From: Halorubrum salinarum
Lineage (GTDB): Archaea; Halobacteriota; Halobacteria; Halobacteriales; Haloferacaceae
Direction of reading: 5' to 3'
DNA length: 64,000 nucleotides
Assembly: GCF_013267195.1 (NCBI RefSeq)
Contig: NZ_CP053941.1
Span: 124,001-188,000, forward strand
This document shows positions 24,875 to 34,648 of the stretch, one piece after another. The notes below the pieces were generated by a model, which saw only the letters and a program-made list of their open reading frames with translations, searched no databases and was not told the origin of the DNA. The translations under genes and the position numbers were made by a program. The number at the start of each line of letters is the position of its first letter. Position 1 is the first letter of the stretch.

Positions 24875-26656
24875 ATGACAGAGACGTCACGGGGGAGCGG
24901 CGACGACGCGCCCCCGTCGACCGACCGGTCCCCGCGGGCCGACGGCGGCGACTTGGACGGGGCGACGCGCCGCGCGCCCTCCGGCGGCGAGGGGAGCGTC
25001 ACGGTCGTCGGGACCGCGCACGTGTCGGAGCGCTCCGTCGACGAGGTCGAGGAGACGATAGAGCGGGAGCGCCCCGACGTCGTCGCCGTCGAGCTCGACG
25101 AGGGGCGCTACCGACAGCTCAACGGCGAGACCCCGGACGACCTCGACGCCGGCGACCTGCTCAAGGGGAACACCGTGTTCCAGTTCCTGGCGTACTGGAT
25201 GCTCTCGTACGTCCAGACGCAGCTGGGCGAGCGGTTCGACATCGAGCCGGGCGCCGACATGAAGGCCGCCGTCGACGTCGCCGAGTCGCTCGGCATCGAC
25301 GTCGCCCTGGTCGACCGCGACATCCAGACGACGATCCAGCGGTTCTGGGCGCGCATGACGATACCCGAGAAGCTCCGGCTCGTGGGCGGGCTGGCGTTCG
25401 GCGTCAGCGACCCGCGCGTCGCCGGCGTGATCGGCGGGCTCATGGTCGGGATCCTCGCGGGGCCGGCGATCGGGCTCTTCGGCGGCGCCGTCGGGATCAC
25501 GACCGGCGTGCTGACGAGCGTCGCCGCGGGCGTCCTCGTCGCGCTCGCCGTCGGCATCGCCGTCGACCAGGTCGGCACGCTCGCGCTCTCGCCGGACCAG
25601 CGGCTCTACGCCGCGGCCGGCACCGGGCTGGCCGCCGGCGTCGCGGCCGGGGTCACCGGCGTCGCGAACGGCCTCGTCTCGACGTACCTCGGCGGGTTCC
25701 CCGTGGCCGCCATCGGCGGCTTCGGGATCGGGATCGGCCTCGGGCTCGTCGTCGGGGCCGTCCTCGCGCTCGCGGTCGGCGCGTTCGCCGGCGGCGAGGT
25801 CGACCCCGAGGCCGGGGGGATCGAGGAGCTCGACGAGGCCGACCTCACCGACACGGACGTGGTGACGATGATGATGGAGGAGTTCCGGCAGTTCTCCCCG
25901 GGCGGCGCGGAGGCGCTCATCGACGAGCGCGACGCGTTCATCGCCCACCGGCTCGTCGCGCTCCGCGAGGCGGGCCACGACGTGGTGGCCGTCGTCGGCG
26001 CCGGCCACCGGGCGGGGATCGAGGGCTACCTCGCCGACCCCGCGACGCTCCCGCCGATGGAGAGCCTGGTCGGCCAGGAGTCCGGGCGCGGGCTCCCCTG
26101 GAAGAAGGCGATCGGCTACGCGATCACCGTCGGCTTCGTCGGCTTCTTCCTCCTGCTCGCGCTGGGCGGGGCCGGGAACGCCTTCCTGCTCCGCCTGTTC
26201 GGCGCGTGGTTCCTGATCAACGGCGTCTTCGCGTTCGCGTTCGCGAAGGTCGCGGGCGCGCGCTGGCTCTCGGCCGGCGTCGGCGGCGCCGTCGCGTGGC
26301 TGACCTCGATCAACCCGCTGCTCGCGCCCGGCTGGTTCACCGGCTACGTCGAGCTGCGCAGCCTGACGGTCAACGTCGCCGACATCGGCGCGCTCAACGA
26401 CCTGCTCGCCGACGAGACGCGGTCGGCCGCCGAGCTGGTCTCCGCGATGCTCGACGTGCCGCTGTTCCGGCTCATCGTCGTCGTCGCGATGACGAACGTC
26501 GGGAGCATCGTCGCCAGCTTCCTGTTCGCGGCGTACGTCATCCCGGCGATGTTCGGCGCCGAGGTCGGCGGCGTCGAGGACGTCGGCCGGCTGCTCGTCG
26601 AGGGGGCGATAAACGGCGCGGACCTCGTCCGCGGCGCCGTGGGGGGGATCGCATGA
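24875..26656 (+). CDS. TraB/GumN-family membrane protein
   Basis: 593 residues. The TraB domain begins near residue 44 with VVGTAHVSERSVDEV and includes VVAVELDEGRYRQL and VVAVVGAGHRAGIEGY. Hydrophobic Gly/Ala-rich segments sit within it (about 180-300) and more helices follow after 410. Relatives of the bacterial pheromone shutdown protein may be membrane-bound metalloproteases. An aaaccctaaac box about 25-34 bases upstream supports the ATG at 24875. The stop overlaps the next gene by ATGA, so the two are coupled. Confidence 0.85.
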   Translation: MTETSRGSGDDAPPSTDRSPRADGGDLDGATRRAPSGGEGSVTVVGTAHVSERSVDEVEETIERERPDVVAVELDEGRYRQLNGETPDDLDAGDLLKGNTVFQFLAYWMLSYVQTQLGERFDIEPGADMKAAVDVAESLGIDVALVDRDIQTTIQRFWARMTIPEKLRLVGGLAFGVSDPRVAGVIGGLMVGILAGPAIGLFGGAVGITTGVLTSVAAGVLVALAVGIAVDQVGTLALSPDQRLYAAAGTGLAAGVAAGVTGVANGLVSTYLGGFPVAAIGGFGIGIGLGLVVGAVLALAVGAFAGGEVDPEAGGIEELDEADLTDTDVVTMMMEEFRQFSPGGAEALIDERDAFIAHRLVALREAGHDVVAVVGAGHRAGIEGYLADPATLPPMESLVGQESGRGLPWKKAIGYAITVGFVGFFLLLALGGAGNAFLLRLFGAWFLINGVFAFAFAKVAGARWLSAGVGGAVAWLTSINPLLAPGWFTGYVELRSLTVNVADIGALNDLLADETRSAAELVSAMLDVPLFRLIVVVAMTNVGSIVASFLFAAYVIPAMFGAEVGGVEDVGRLLVEGAINGADLVRGAVGGIA

Positions 26657-27327
26657 GCGGCGGGAGCGCGGTGTCCGGGCGCCGGATCGCGGGCCTGTAC
26701 TTCAGCGGGGCGGAGATCCGCGACCTGCTCGTCGCGTGGCTCGCCCTCGGCGTGGCGTTCATGCTGTTCTTCGTCGGCGGCTCGGGCGGTATCGGCCGCA
26801 TCCTCGCGGCGGGCGTGGTCCCGCCGCTGTTCGTCGCCCTCTCGACCGCCGGGGTCGCCTTCCTCCTCCACGAGGTCGCGCACAAGGTCGTCGCGGTCCA
26901 CTACGACCAGGTCGCGGAGTTCCGCGCGGACAACAGCATGCTGTTCCTCGCCGTGATGAGCTCGCTCCTCGGGTTCATCTTCGCCGCGCCGGGCGCCGTC
27001 CACCACCGGGGCCGGCTGACGCCCCGCGAGCACGGCCACATCGCGCTGGCCGGGCCGGTCGTGAACCTCGGGCTGATGGCCGTCTTCTTCCCGCTGTTCG
27101 CGCTCGGGGGGATCGTCGGGAGCGAGATCGTCACGGTCCTCGGCGCGCGCGGGATCGCGATCAACGCGTTCCTCGCGGCGTTCAACCTCGTCCCGTACGG
27201 CCCGCTCGACGGGAAGACGGTGCTGTCGTGGAGCAAGCCCGTCTGGGCCGCCGTCTTCGTCCCCTCCGCGCTGCTCGCGTTCGGGCTCGTCTTCGTCCTC
27301 GGCCTCGGGTTCGGCGGGCCGTTCTGA
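26653..27327 (+). CDS. M50-type site-2 membrane metalloprotease
   Basis: 224 residues. HEVAHK (HExxH at about 73-77) lies in a hydrophobic helix, and NLVPYGPLDGKTVL near 178-191 gives the NxxPxxxxDG second zinc motif. Several further helices make it a typical intramembrane protease. Coupled to the TraB-like gene by a four-base overlap, it may process or act on the same membrane substrates. Confidence 0.85.
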   Translation: MSGGSAVSGRRIAGLYFSGAEIRDLLVAWLALGVAFMLFFVGGSGGIGRILAAGVVPPLFVALSTAGVAFLLHEVAHKVVAVHYDQVAEFRADNSMLFLAVMSSLLGFIFAAPGAVHHRGRLTPREHGHIALAGPVVNLGLMAVFFPLFALGGIVGSEIVTVLGARGIAINAFLAAFNLVPYGPLDGKTVLSWSKPVWAAVFVPSALLAFGLVFVLGLGFGGPF

Positions 27328-27401
27328 CGGGCGACGCGGCCGGCCCGCGACGGGCCCGGCGGAACGGTGCGTTTTTGCTCCGCGGGCGTGCCCCCACAGA
27401 C

Positions 27402-28442
27402 ATGACCGAGGGCGACGGGAGCGACGACGGGGGACCGGACGCCGACGACGAACTCACCTACGCGGACGCGGGCGTCGACATCGACGCGAGCGAGGCCGCG
27501 ACCGCGGCGCTGATCGGCGCGGTCGGCGCGGACACCGAGGCGGAGGGCTCCGGGAGCGAGTACGCCGGGCTGCTCGACATCGGCGACCGCTACCTCGCAC
27601 TGGCGACCGACGGCGTCGGGACGAAGCTGCTCGTCGCTGAGGCGCTCGGCGACTACTCGACGGTCGGCATCGACTGTATCGCGATGAACGTGAACGACCT
27701 CGTCGCGGCCGGCGTCCGCCCCGTCGCGTTCGTCGACTACCTCGCGGTCGACGAGCCGGACGAGCGCTTCGCCGAGCAGGTGGGCGAGGGGCTCGCCCGC
27801 GGCGCGGAGCGCGCCGACATGGAACTCGTCGGCGGCGAGACCGCGGTGATGCCGGAGGTGGTCCGCGGGCTCGACCTGGCGGGCACCTGCGCCGGCCTCG
27901 CCGCGAAGGACGGCGTGTTCGACGGGCGGGCGGAGCCGGGCGACGCCCTGGTCGGCTGGCGCTCGTCGGGGATCCACTCGAACGGGCTCACGCTGGCGCG
28001 GGAGGCGGTGACGCGCGATCACGAGTACGCCGACCCCTGCCCGTTCGACGGCTACGAGACGCTCGGCGAGGCGCTGCTCGAACCGACCGCCATCTACACC
28101 GACCTCCTCGACCCGATGCGCGCTCACGGCGTGCGCGGCGCGGCCCACGTGACGGGCGGCGGCTGGACGAACCTCGAACGCCTCGGCGACCACCGCTACG
28201 TCGTCGAGGACGCGTTCGACCCCCAGCCGGTCTTCGAGTTCGTTCAGCGCGAGGGGAACGTCTCCGACGAGGAGATGCACCGCACGTTCAACATGGGGAC
28301 CGGCTTCGTCGCCGCCGTCGACCCGGACGCGGCCGAGTCGCTGGCGGCCGAGACCGACGGTCGCGTCATCGGCCGCGTCGAGGCCGGGACCGACGCCCCG
28401 GACGGCGACGCGACGGTGGCGATCCGCGGGCTGGAGCTGTGA
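27402..28442 (+). CDS. purM: Phosphoribosylformylglycinamidine cyclo-ligase
   Basis: 346 residues, standard length. ATDGVGTKLLVAEAL (about 68-82), the GGETAVMPE motif (about 145-153) and GWRSSGIHSNGLTLAREAV (about 185-203) are the nucleotide and substrate sites of PurM. It closes the imidazole ring in purine synthesis (AIR formation) using ATP. A gtttttgc TATA-like box lies about 25-32 bases before the ATG at 27402. It stands alone, without other pur genes. Confidence 0.95.
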   Translation: MTEGDGSDDGGPDADDELTYADAGVDIDASEAATAALIGAVGADTEAEGSGSEYAGLLDIGDRYLALATDGVGTKLLVAEALGDYSTVGIDCIAMNVNDLVAAGVRPVAFVDYLAVDEPDERFAEQVGEGLARGAERADMELVGGETAVMPEVVRGLDLAGTCAGLAAKDGVFDGRAEPGDALVGWRSSGIHSNGLTLAREAVTRDHEYADPCPFDGYETLGEALLEPTAIYTDLLDPMRAHGVRGAAHVTGGGWTNLERLGDHRYVVEDAFDPQPVFEFVQREGNVSDEEMHRTFNMGTGFVAAVDPDAAESLAAETDGRVIGRVEAGTDAPDGDATVAIRGLEL

Positions 28443-28541
28443 TCGGCGCTCGATAGCAGTTATTGTTGCCGGTACTACGGACCGTCGGCCCGGCGCGCCG
28501 ACGCGGCGTCGTTTATGCCCGTCGGGGCCGAACGGGAGACG

Positions 28542-28700
28542 ATGACAGACCGGGACGCGTCGCCGGACGAGCGCGACGGCGAGGACGGCGAGACGCGCGA
28601 GGGCGACGAGCCGGACGACGCGGGACACCTCGACGACGTGCCGGACGGGGCGGGCTGTACGGAGATCTGGGAGCGGCTTTCGGAGCGCCGGGAGGAGTGA
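28542..28700 (+). CDS. Small acidic protein, unknown
   Basis: 52 residues starting MTDRDASPDERDGEDGE and ending GAGCTEIWERLSERREE. Over a third is Asp or Glu in the first 40 residues. gtttatg at 28511-28517 is 25-31 bases before the ATG, matching the leaderless pattern of its neighbours, which is why I accept this short gene. The C-terminal CTEIWERLSE helix looks conserved in feel, but I do not know a family. Confidence 0.55.
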   Translation: MTDRDASPDERDGEDGETREGDEPDDAGHLDDVPDGAGCTEIWERLSERREE

Positions 28701-28721
28701 ACGCGGCCCCGCGTCGATCTC

Positions 28722-29261
28722 TTACGACAGCTGCGCGGCGATGTCGGCCTCTGTGATGATCCCGACGGTCTCGCCGCCGTCGGTGACCATCACGGCCTTG
28801 TAGTGGTCGAGGAGGTTCCGGACCTCGTCGACGGTCGCCGACGGCGCGACCGTCGGGAACGACTCGCTCATCACCTCGCTGACGGGGTGGTCGCCGACGT
28901 TCTCGCCGGCGTGGACCACGTCGCCCTGACTGATCGACCCGACGGGCACGCCGTTCTGGAGGACGGGGAGCTGCGAGTACGCCTCCGCCTCCATCAGCTC
29001 GACCGCCCCGCTCACCGCGTCGTCCGGCGCGACGCTGATCACCGTCTCGTTCATCAGGTCGGCCGCGCGGACGACCTCGCCTTCCGCCTCTTGGAGGGCG
29101 TTGACGATCCGGCGCAGCGTCGAGAGCCGCGGGTCGACGTCGCCGCCTTCGATCCGCGCGATGAGGGGCTGGGAGACGTCCGCGGCGTCGGCGAGCTCGC
29201 TCTGGGTCAGCTCCAGCGCGGTCCGGCGCTCGCGGAGGTCTTGGGGCGTCGGCAGTTCCAT
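28722..29261 (-). CDS. XRE-type HTH regulator with two CBS domains
   Basis: 179 residues. The helix-turn-helix (LRERRTALELTQSELADAADVSQPLIARIEGGDVDP, about 9-44, shown by its key TQSELA and SQPLIARIE pieces) precedes two CBS repeats, VISVAPDDAVSGAVELM (about 74-90) and FPTVAPSATVDEVRNLL (about 134-150). CBS pairs bind adenine nucleotides or SAM, so the protein likely senses energy or metabolite state. Targets unknown. Confidence 0.88.
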   Translation of the reverse strand: MELPTPQDLRERRTALELTQSELADAADVSQPLIARIEGGDVDPRLSTLRRIVNALQEAEGEVVRAADLMNETVISVAPDDAVSGAVELMEAEAYSQLPVLQNGVPVGSISQGDVVHAGENVGDHPVSEVMSESFPTVAPSATVDEVRNLLDHYKAVMVTDGGETVGIITEADIAAQLS

Positions 29262-29323
29262 ACCGCTAAATTACCCGAGGTTATTAGAAAAGCTTTCGGC
29301 ACCGACCGATCTCGCGCTCGCGT

Positions 29324-29698
29324 CTACCGCTCCGGCGCGTCCTCGTCCTCGTCCGCCTCCGTCTCGAAGACGTCGATGACTTCGAGGGGCACGTCGCGGA
29401 GCGCGCCGCCGACCTCGCTTTTCGCGATCCGCTCGGCGTGCTCCTCGCTGTCGGCGTTGAAGATGTCGATCTCCAAGAGGAGTCCCACGAGGGCCGTGTT
29501 GGCCGCGAGGAACGCGGCGTCGAACGGCTCGCCGCAGGCCGGACAGCCGGTGACGCCGGGCTCGACCTCGACGTACTGCTTGTCCGTCTCGTTGAGTCGC
29601 TTGCCGGCTTCGCTGACCGCGACGCCGATGGCGTCGTCGGTCTCCTCGACGTCACGGACCAACCAGGCGGCTTCCATCGCGACTTCGTAGTTGCTCAT
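29324..29698 (-). CDS. DUF555 family protein
   Basis: 124 residues starting MSNYEVAMEAAWLVRDVE. It has the family blocks GVAVSEAGKRLNETDK and the zinc-like CPACGEPFDAAF (about 52-63), and an acidic tail. DUF555 is conserved across euryarchaea with no settled function. The gene sits upstream of the CBS regulator on the same strand. Confidence 0.85.
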   Translation of the reverse strand: MSNYEVAMEAAWLVRDVEETDDAIGVAVSEAGKRLNETDKQYVEVEPGVTGCPACGEPFDAAFLAANTALVGLLLEIDIFNADSEEHAERIAKSEVGGALRDVPLEVIDVFETEADEDEDAPER

Positions 29699-29792
29699 AC
29701 TCGGCCGGAGGAGCCGCAGGGTTTCTTGTCTTGTGGTTCGCCCGCGGTCGGCGCGACCGCCGACGTCGGGCCGATCGGCGGCGAAACGCGCC

Positions 29793-30791
29793 TTACACGC
29801 GGTCGACGACCGCCGCGGTGACCTCGTCGGTCGTCGCCGACCCGCCGAGGTCGCCGGTGCGGGGCCCGTCGGAGAGGACGCCCTCCACCGCGTCGCGCAC
29901 CCGCTGGCCCTCCTCAACGTGCCCGAGGTACTCCAGGAGCATGGCCGCCGAGAGGATGGCCGCCGTGGGGTTCGCGATCCCCTTGCCGGCGATGTCGGGC
30001 GCGGTCCCGTGGACCGGCTCGAACAGCGCGTTGTCGTGGCCGACGTTCGCCGAGGGGAGCAGGCCGAGCCCTCCGACGAGGCCCGCGGCCAGGTCGGAGA
30101 GCACGTCGCCCGCGAGGTTCGGGCAGACGATCACGCCGTACTGGCTCGGGTCTAGCGGGAGCTTCGTCGCGAACGCGTCCATCAGCTCCTCGTCCGCGTC
30201 GACGCCGCGCTCGGCGGCCACGTCGAGCACCTCCTCGCGGAACCGGCCGTCCGTCTCGCGCATCACGTTCGCCTTGTGCGCGACCGTGAACCCCTCGTCG
30301 GGGTCGCCCGCGGGCCCGCGCCCGTCGTCGACGAACTCGCAGGCGTACTCGGCCAGCTCCCGGGACGCCGACGAGGTGACGACCCGCGTCAGCGTCGAGA
30401 GGTCCTCGGAGAGCCGGTCCTCGTGGCCCGAGTACACGCCCTCGGTGTTCTCGCGGAGGAACACCACGTCCGTCTCCGGGCGGAGCGCGTCGACGCCCGG
30501 GAACGCCTTCGCGGGCCGGACGTTGACGAACGAGTCGACCGCCTCGCGCAGCGGGAGGATGACGTCGGCGGCCGTCTCGCCGGCCGCGCCGAACAGCGTC
30601 GCGTCCGCGTCGGCGACGCGCTCGTACGTCTCGGCGGGGAGCGCCTCGCCGGTCGCCTCTTTCGTCGCGTCGCCCGCGTCGGCGGCGACGAACTCGAACT
30701 CGACGTCGAGCGACTCCAGCACCTCGACGGCGGCCGGCACGACCTCGCGGCCGATGCCGTCGCCCTCGATGACGACTATCTCGTCGGGCAT
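29793..30791 (-). CDS. leuB: 3-isopropylmalate dehydrogenase
   Basis: 332 residues of the isocitrate/isopropylmalate dehydrogenase family: [20 protein letters not shown] at 5-24, the [11 protein letters not shown] and [13 protein letters not shown] segments (about 85-120), and the metal-binding [19 protein letters not shown] near 221-239. It oxidises and decarboxylates 3-isopropylmalate in leucine synthesis. In this operon it may also serve the citramalate route to isoleucine. It is the last gene of the ilvB-ilvN-ilvC-leuC-leuD-leuB operon. Confidence 0.94.
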   Translation of the reverse strand: MPDEIVVIEGDGIGREVVPAAVEVLESLDVEFEFVAADAGDATKEATGEALPAETYERVADADATLFGAAGETAADVILPLREAVDSFVNVRPAKAFPGVDALRPETDVVFLRENTEGVYSGHEDRLSEDLSTLTRVVTSSASRELAEYACEFVDDGRGPAGDPDEGFTVAHKANVMRETDGRFREEVLDVAAERGVDADEELMDAFATKLPLDPSQYGVIVCPNLAGDVLSDLAAGLVGGLGLLPSANVGHDNALFEPVHGTAPDIAGKGIANPTAAILSAAMLLEYLGHVEEGQRVRDAVEGVLSDGPRTGDLGGSATTDEVTAAVVDRV

Positions 30792-30795
30792 CCGG

Positions 30796-31413
30796 TCAGT
30801 CGTCCCCCTCGACGTACGGCAGGTCGGCGACCGTCTCGTCGACCTTGCTCCGGTTCGAGTACATCAGGGCGGTCGTGTCCCAGATCCCCTCGACCAGGGC
30901 CTCGCGCATCGCGTCGTCGACGTCGACGTCGATGACGGTGTCGCCGTAGGTGACGGTCTCGTTCTCGACGTCCACGTCGATGTCGCCGTCGGGGTTCGCC
31001 TCGATCCACTCCTGGAGTTCGACGACCGTCTCGTGGTCCGTCGTGACCGCCGGGATGCCCAGCGACTTGCAGTTGTCGCGGAAGATCTCGGCGTAGGACT
31101 CGCCGACGACGCCGTCGATCCCCCACCGCATCATCGCCTGCGGCGCGTGTTCCCGGGAGGAGCCGCAGCCGAAGTTGGAGTTGACGACCGCGATCGACGC
31201 CCCCTCGAAGCGGTTGAGCGGGTGGTCGTTGAACTCGCCGTCGTCGTCCCGCCGGGCGTCGTAGAAGAGGTAGTCCGCCATGTTGTCGAACGTGACCTCC
31301 TTCATGAACTTCGCCGGCAGGATCTGGTCGGTGTCGACGTCGTCGCCGGGGATCGGGACCCCCGTGCCGGACACCTCGGTGATGTGCTGGTCGTCCGCGT
31401 CGTTCGCGCTCAT
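30796..31413 (-). CDS. leuD: 3-isopropylmalate dehydratase small subunit
   Basis: 205 residues. [19 protein letters not shown] (about 19-37) and [21 protein letters not shown] (about 77-97, shown by its [10 protein letters not shown] core) are the swivelling-domain signatures of aconitase-family small subunits. With LeuC it isomerises isopropylmalate. It overlaps leuC by one base and is followed by leuB after 4 bases. Confidence 0.95.
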   Translation of the reverse strand: MSANDADDQHITEVSGTGVPIPGDDVDTDQILPAKFMKEVTFDNMADYLFYDARRDDDGEFNDHPLNRFEGASIAVVNSNFGCGSSREHAPQAMMRWGIDGVVGESYAEIFRDNCKSLGIPAVTTDHETVVELQEWIEANPDGDIDVDVENETVTYGDTVIDVDVDDAMREALVEGIWDTTALMYSNRSKVDETVADLPYVEGDD

Positions 31414-32873
31414 CAGTCGGCCACCTCCTCGACGCCGCCGGCGCCGCCCGTCGGCCCGTCGTCGAGGTACTCGCGCGCGTCGGCGACCTCGCCCTCGACG
31501 GCCGCGGCCGCGACCATCGCGGGGCTCATCAGGACGGTGCGGCCGTCCTTCGACCCCTGCCGCCCGATGAAGTTCCGGTTCGACGAGGAGGCGCACACCT
31601 CGTCGCCCTCCAGGGCGTCGTCGTTCATCGCGAGGCACATCGAACAGCCGGCGCGGCGCCACTGGAAGCCGGCCTCGATGAACGTCTGGTCGATGCCGCG
31701 CTCCTCGCACTGCTGGCGGACGGTCTCGGACCCGGGGACGGCCAGCGCGCGGACGTCCTCGTCGACCGTGTTCCCCTCTAAGATCTTCGCGGCCTCCTCG
31801 AAGTCGGAGAGGCGGCCGTTTGTACAGGTGCCGAGGAACGCCACGTCGACGTCGTAGCCGAGCATCGACTGGCCGGCCTCGATCTCCATGTGGTCGAGCG
31901 CCTGCTCGGCCGCCTCGCGGTCGGTCCGGGCCTCGAAGTCGTCCGGGTGCGGGACCGGCTCCGAGATCTCGATCACCTGTCCGGGGTTGATCCCCCAGGT
32001 GACGAGCGGGTCGAGCCCGTCGGCGTCGACCGTGACCACGTCGTCGTACTCGGCGTCGTCGTCGGAGCTGATCGACTCCCAGTACGCCTTGCGCTCCTCG
32101 AACGCCTCGCCCTCGGGGACGTACTCGCGGCCCTTCAGGTACTCGTAGGTGGTCTCGTCCGGGTTGATGTAGCCGGCGCGGGCGCCGCCCTCGATGGACA
32201 TGTTACACACCGCGAGCCGGCCCTCCATGTCGAGCGCCTCGATGGCGGGGCCGCCGTACTCGTACACGTGCCCGACGCCGCCGTCGACGCCGAGGTCCTG
32301 GATCACCTTCAGGATCACGTCCTTCGCGTAGACGCCCTCGCCGAGTTCGCCCTCGACGTTGACCCGGCGGACCTTCTGTTTGTCCGCGGCGATACAGCCG
32401 GTCGCGAGCACGTCGCGGATCTGGCTCGTCCCGATGCCGACGCCGATGGAGCCGAACGCGCCGTGGGTCGCGGTGTGGCTGTCGCCGCAGGCGACGGTCA
32501 TCCCGGGCTGGGAGAGCCCGAGCTCCGGGGCGACGACGTGGGTGATCCCCTGCTTGCCGGACTCGAAGCCGAAGAACGTGATCCCGCTGTCGCTCACGTT
32601 GCGTTCGAGCGCGGAGAGCATCTCCTCGGCCTGGTCGTCGGCGAGGGGACGCTCGCGCTTGTCGGCCTCGGTGGGCGCGATGTGGTCCGTCGTCGCGAAC
32701 GTCCGGTCGGGGTACGCCACGTCGAGCTCGCGCTCGCGCAGCATGCCGAACGCCTGCGGGCTCGTCACCTCGTGGACGAGGTGGAGCCCGATGAACAGCT
32801 GGTCCTGCCCGTTCGGGAGCTCGGTGACCTTGTGTCGGTCCCACACCTTGTCGTACAGCGTCCCCTCGCTCAT
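31413..32873 (-). CDS. leuC: 3-isopropylmalate dehydratase large subunit
   Basis: 486 residues. ACGDSHTATHGAFGSIG near 126-142 and the Fe-S cysteines in LGTCTNGRLSDF (about 349) and GCSMCLAMN (about 410-418) are complete, so the [4Fe-4S] catalytic cluster can form. It works with LeuD on isopropylmalate and perhaps citramalate. Its start overlaps the ilvC stop by one base. Confidence 0.95.
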   Translation of the reverse strand: MSEGTLYDKVWDRHKVTELPNGQDQLFIGLHLVHEVTSPQAFGMLRERELDVAYPDRTFATTDHIAPTEADKRERPLADDQAEEMLSALERNVSDSGITFFGFESGKQGITHVVAPELGLSQPGMTVACGDSHTATHGAFGSIGVGIGTSQIRDVLATGCIAADKQKVRRVNVEGELGEGVYAKDVILKVIQDLGVDGGVGHVYEYGGPAIEALDMEGRLAVCNMSIEGGARAGYINPDETTYEYLKGREYVPEGEAFEERKAYWESISSDDDAEYDDVVTVDADGLDPLVTWGINPGQVIEISEPVPHPDDFEARTDREAAEQALDHMEIEAGQSMLGYDVDVAFLGTCTNGRLSDFEEAAKILEGNTVDEDVRALAVPGSETVRQQCEERGIDQTFIEAGFQWRRAGCSMCLAMNDDALEGDEVCASSSNRNFIGRQGSKDGRTVLMSPAMVAAAAVEGEVADAREYLDDGPTGGAGGVEEVAD

Positions 32874-33931
32874 CAGGCGGTCACCTCTGCCGACTCCTCC
32901 TCGTCCTCGTCGGCCGACTCCTCCCACGCGAACAGGCCGCGCAGCTCGTCGCCGACGGCCTCGATGTCGTGGTTCTTCTCCGCGTTCCGGAGCTGCGTGT
33001 AGGAGGGCCGTCCGGCCTGGTTCTCGGCGATCCACTCGCGGGCGAACTGCCCGTTCTGGACCTTCTCTAAGACCTCCTCCATGTTCTCGCGGGCGTGCTC
33101 GTCGACGACCACGTCGCCCTGCGTGAGCCCGCCGTACTCCGCCGTGTCGGAGACGGAGTCCCACATCTCGCCGAGCCCGCCCTCGTACATCAGGTCGACG
33201 ATGAGCTTCAGCTCGTTGAGGCACTCGAAGTACGCCATCTCGGGGGAGTAGCCCGCGTCGACGAGCGTCTCGTACCCCTGCTTGACGAGCGACGTGACGC
33301 CGCCACAGAGGACGGCCTGCTCGCCGAACAGGTCGGTCTCGGTCTCCTCGCGGAACGTCGTCTCGACGACGCCGGCGCGCGTACAGCCGATGGCGGCCGC
33401 GTACGCGAGCCCCTCGTCGCGGGCGTCGCCGGTCGCGTCCTGATACACCGCGAGCAGGCCGGGCGTCCCCTGGTCGTTCTCGTAGTTCCGACGGACGAGG
33501 TGGCCCGGCGACTTGGGCGCGACCATCGTCACGTCGACGTCCTCCGGCGGCTGGATCTGGTTGTAGTGGATGTTGAACCCGTGCGCGAACTGCAGCGTGT
33601 CGCCCGCGTCGAGGTTCGGTTCGATCGCGTTCTCGTACACGTCCGGCTGGACGGTGTCGGGGACGAGGACGCTCACCACGTCGGCCTCGGCGGCCGCGTC
33701 CGCGGGCGTCTCGACGCGGAGCCCGTCGCTCTCGGCGGCGGCCCGCGAGGAGCTGTCCTCGCGGAGGCCGACGATCACGTCGACCCCGCTGTCCGCGAGG
33801 TTCTGCGCGTGGGCGTGGCCCTGCGAGCCGTAGCCGAGGACGGCCACCGTCTTGTGCGCGATGGCCTCCTCGTCCGCGTCGTCGTCGTAGTATACTGTCG
33901 AGTCGAACGTCTGGGTGTCGTCTTCGGTCAT
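32873..33931 (-). CDS. ilvC: Ketol-acid reductoisomerase
   Basis: 352 residues, class I length. The Rossmann motif [17 protein letters not shown] lies near 29-45, and [13 protein letters not shown] (about 230-242) provides the metal-binding acidic residues. It converts acetolactate and acetohydroxybutyrate to dihydroxy acids with NADPH and magnesium. An acidic tail ([16 protein letters not shown]) is a halophilic feature. The gap to ilvN is 33 bases. Confidence 0.96.
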   Translation of the reverse strand: MTEDDTQTFDSTVYYDDDADEEAIAHKTVAVLGYGSQGHAHAQNLADSGVDVIVGLREDSSSRAAAESDGLRVETPADAAAEADVVSVLVPDTVQPDVYENAIEPNLDAGDTLQFAHGFNIHYNQIQPPEDVDVTMVAPKSPGHLVRRNYENDQGTPGLLAVYQDATGDARDEGLAYAAAIGCTRAGVVETTFREETETDLFGEQAVLCGGVTSLVKQGYETLVDAGYSPEMAYFECLNELKLIVDLMYEGGLGEMWDSVSDTAEYGGLTQGDVVVDEHARENMEEVLEKVQNGQFAREWIAENQAGRPSYTQLRNAEKNHDIEAVGDELRGLFAWEESADEDEEESAEVTA

Positions 33932-33964
33932 GTGTATCGTGTTGTGTCCGCGTGGGTCCGCGTG

Positions 33965-34648
33965 TCAGTCGTCGTGCGTCGTCGGTTCGCCGGCCGTTCC
34001 GGGTTTCTCTCCTGGCGCCGTGGGGGTGTCGCCGCGCGCGAGGGCGGTCGGGCCCGTCCGCGCGATCTCGACGATGCCGAACCGGTCGAAGGCGCTTATC
34101 GCGCTGTCGATGCTCGCCTTGTCGCCGGTGAGCTCGACCGTGATCGTGTCCGGGCCGGCGTCGACCGTCCGGCCGTCGTACATCTCGGAGACGGCGTGGA
34201 CCGCGGCGGGGTCGTCCGCCTCGACCTTCAGCAGGACGAGCTCCGAGGTGACCGCGTCGCCCGCGACCTCGCCGACCGAGATGACCGGCTTCAGCTTCGC
34301 CATCTGCTTTTCGATCTGGTCGATGCCAGGGTCCGTCTCCTCGACGACCATCGTGATCCGCGAGTGGCCGTCGACGGTCGTCGGCCCGACCGTCAGGCTC
34401 TCGATGTTGAACTGGCGGCGGGAGACGAGCCCGGAGACGCGCGCGAGCACGCCGGGCTCGTCCTCCACGAGCGCCGAGATGACGGCGCGCCGCGACTCGT
34501 GTTCAGCCTCGACGACCGGGTCGATCCGGATCCCTTCCAGATTCCGGCGCCCCTCGGGATGGTCACGCTCGTCCGGCCCGGGCTGTTCGTCCGGGAGGGG
34601 CCGCGAGTCGGCCTCCGGCGCGCCGGCGGACGGCGAGTCGCCGCTCAT
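33965..34648 (-). CDS. ilvN: Acetolactate synthase regulatory (small) subunit
   Basis: 227 residues, longer than the usual 160-180 because of roughly 45 extra residues before the ACT domain and an acidic/polar tail. The ACT domain runs from about 52 (RRAVISALVEDEPGVLARVSGLVSRR, key EPGVLARVSG) to 125, followed by the C-terminal ACT_5-like part with ELVLLKVEADD. It binds valine-type effectors and controls IlvB. It overlaps ilvB by four bases. Confidence 0.93.
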   Translation of the reverse strand: MSGDSPSAGAPEADSRPLPDEQPGPDERDHPEGRRNLEGIRIDPVVEAEHESRRAVISALVEDEPGVLARVSGLVSRRQFNIESLTVGPTTVDGHSRITMVVEETDPGIDQIEKQMAKLKPVISVGEVAGDAVTSELVLLKVEADDPAAVHAVSEMYDGRTVDAGPDTITVELTGDKASIDSAISAFDRFGIVEIARTGPTALARGDTPTAPGEKPGTAGEPTTHDD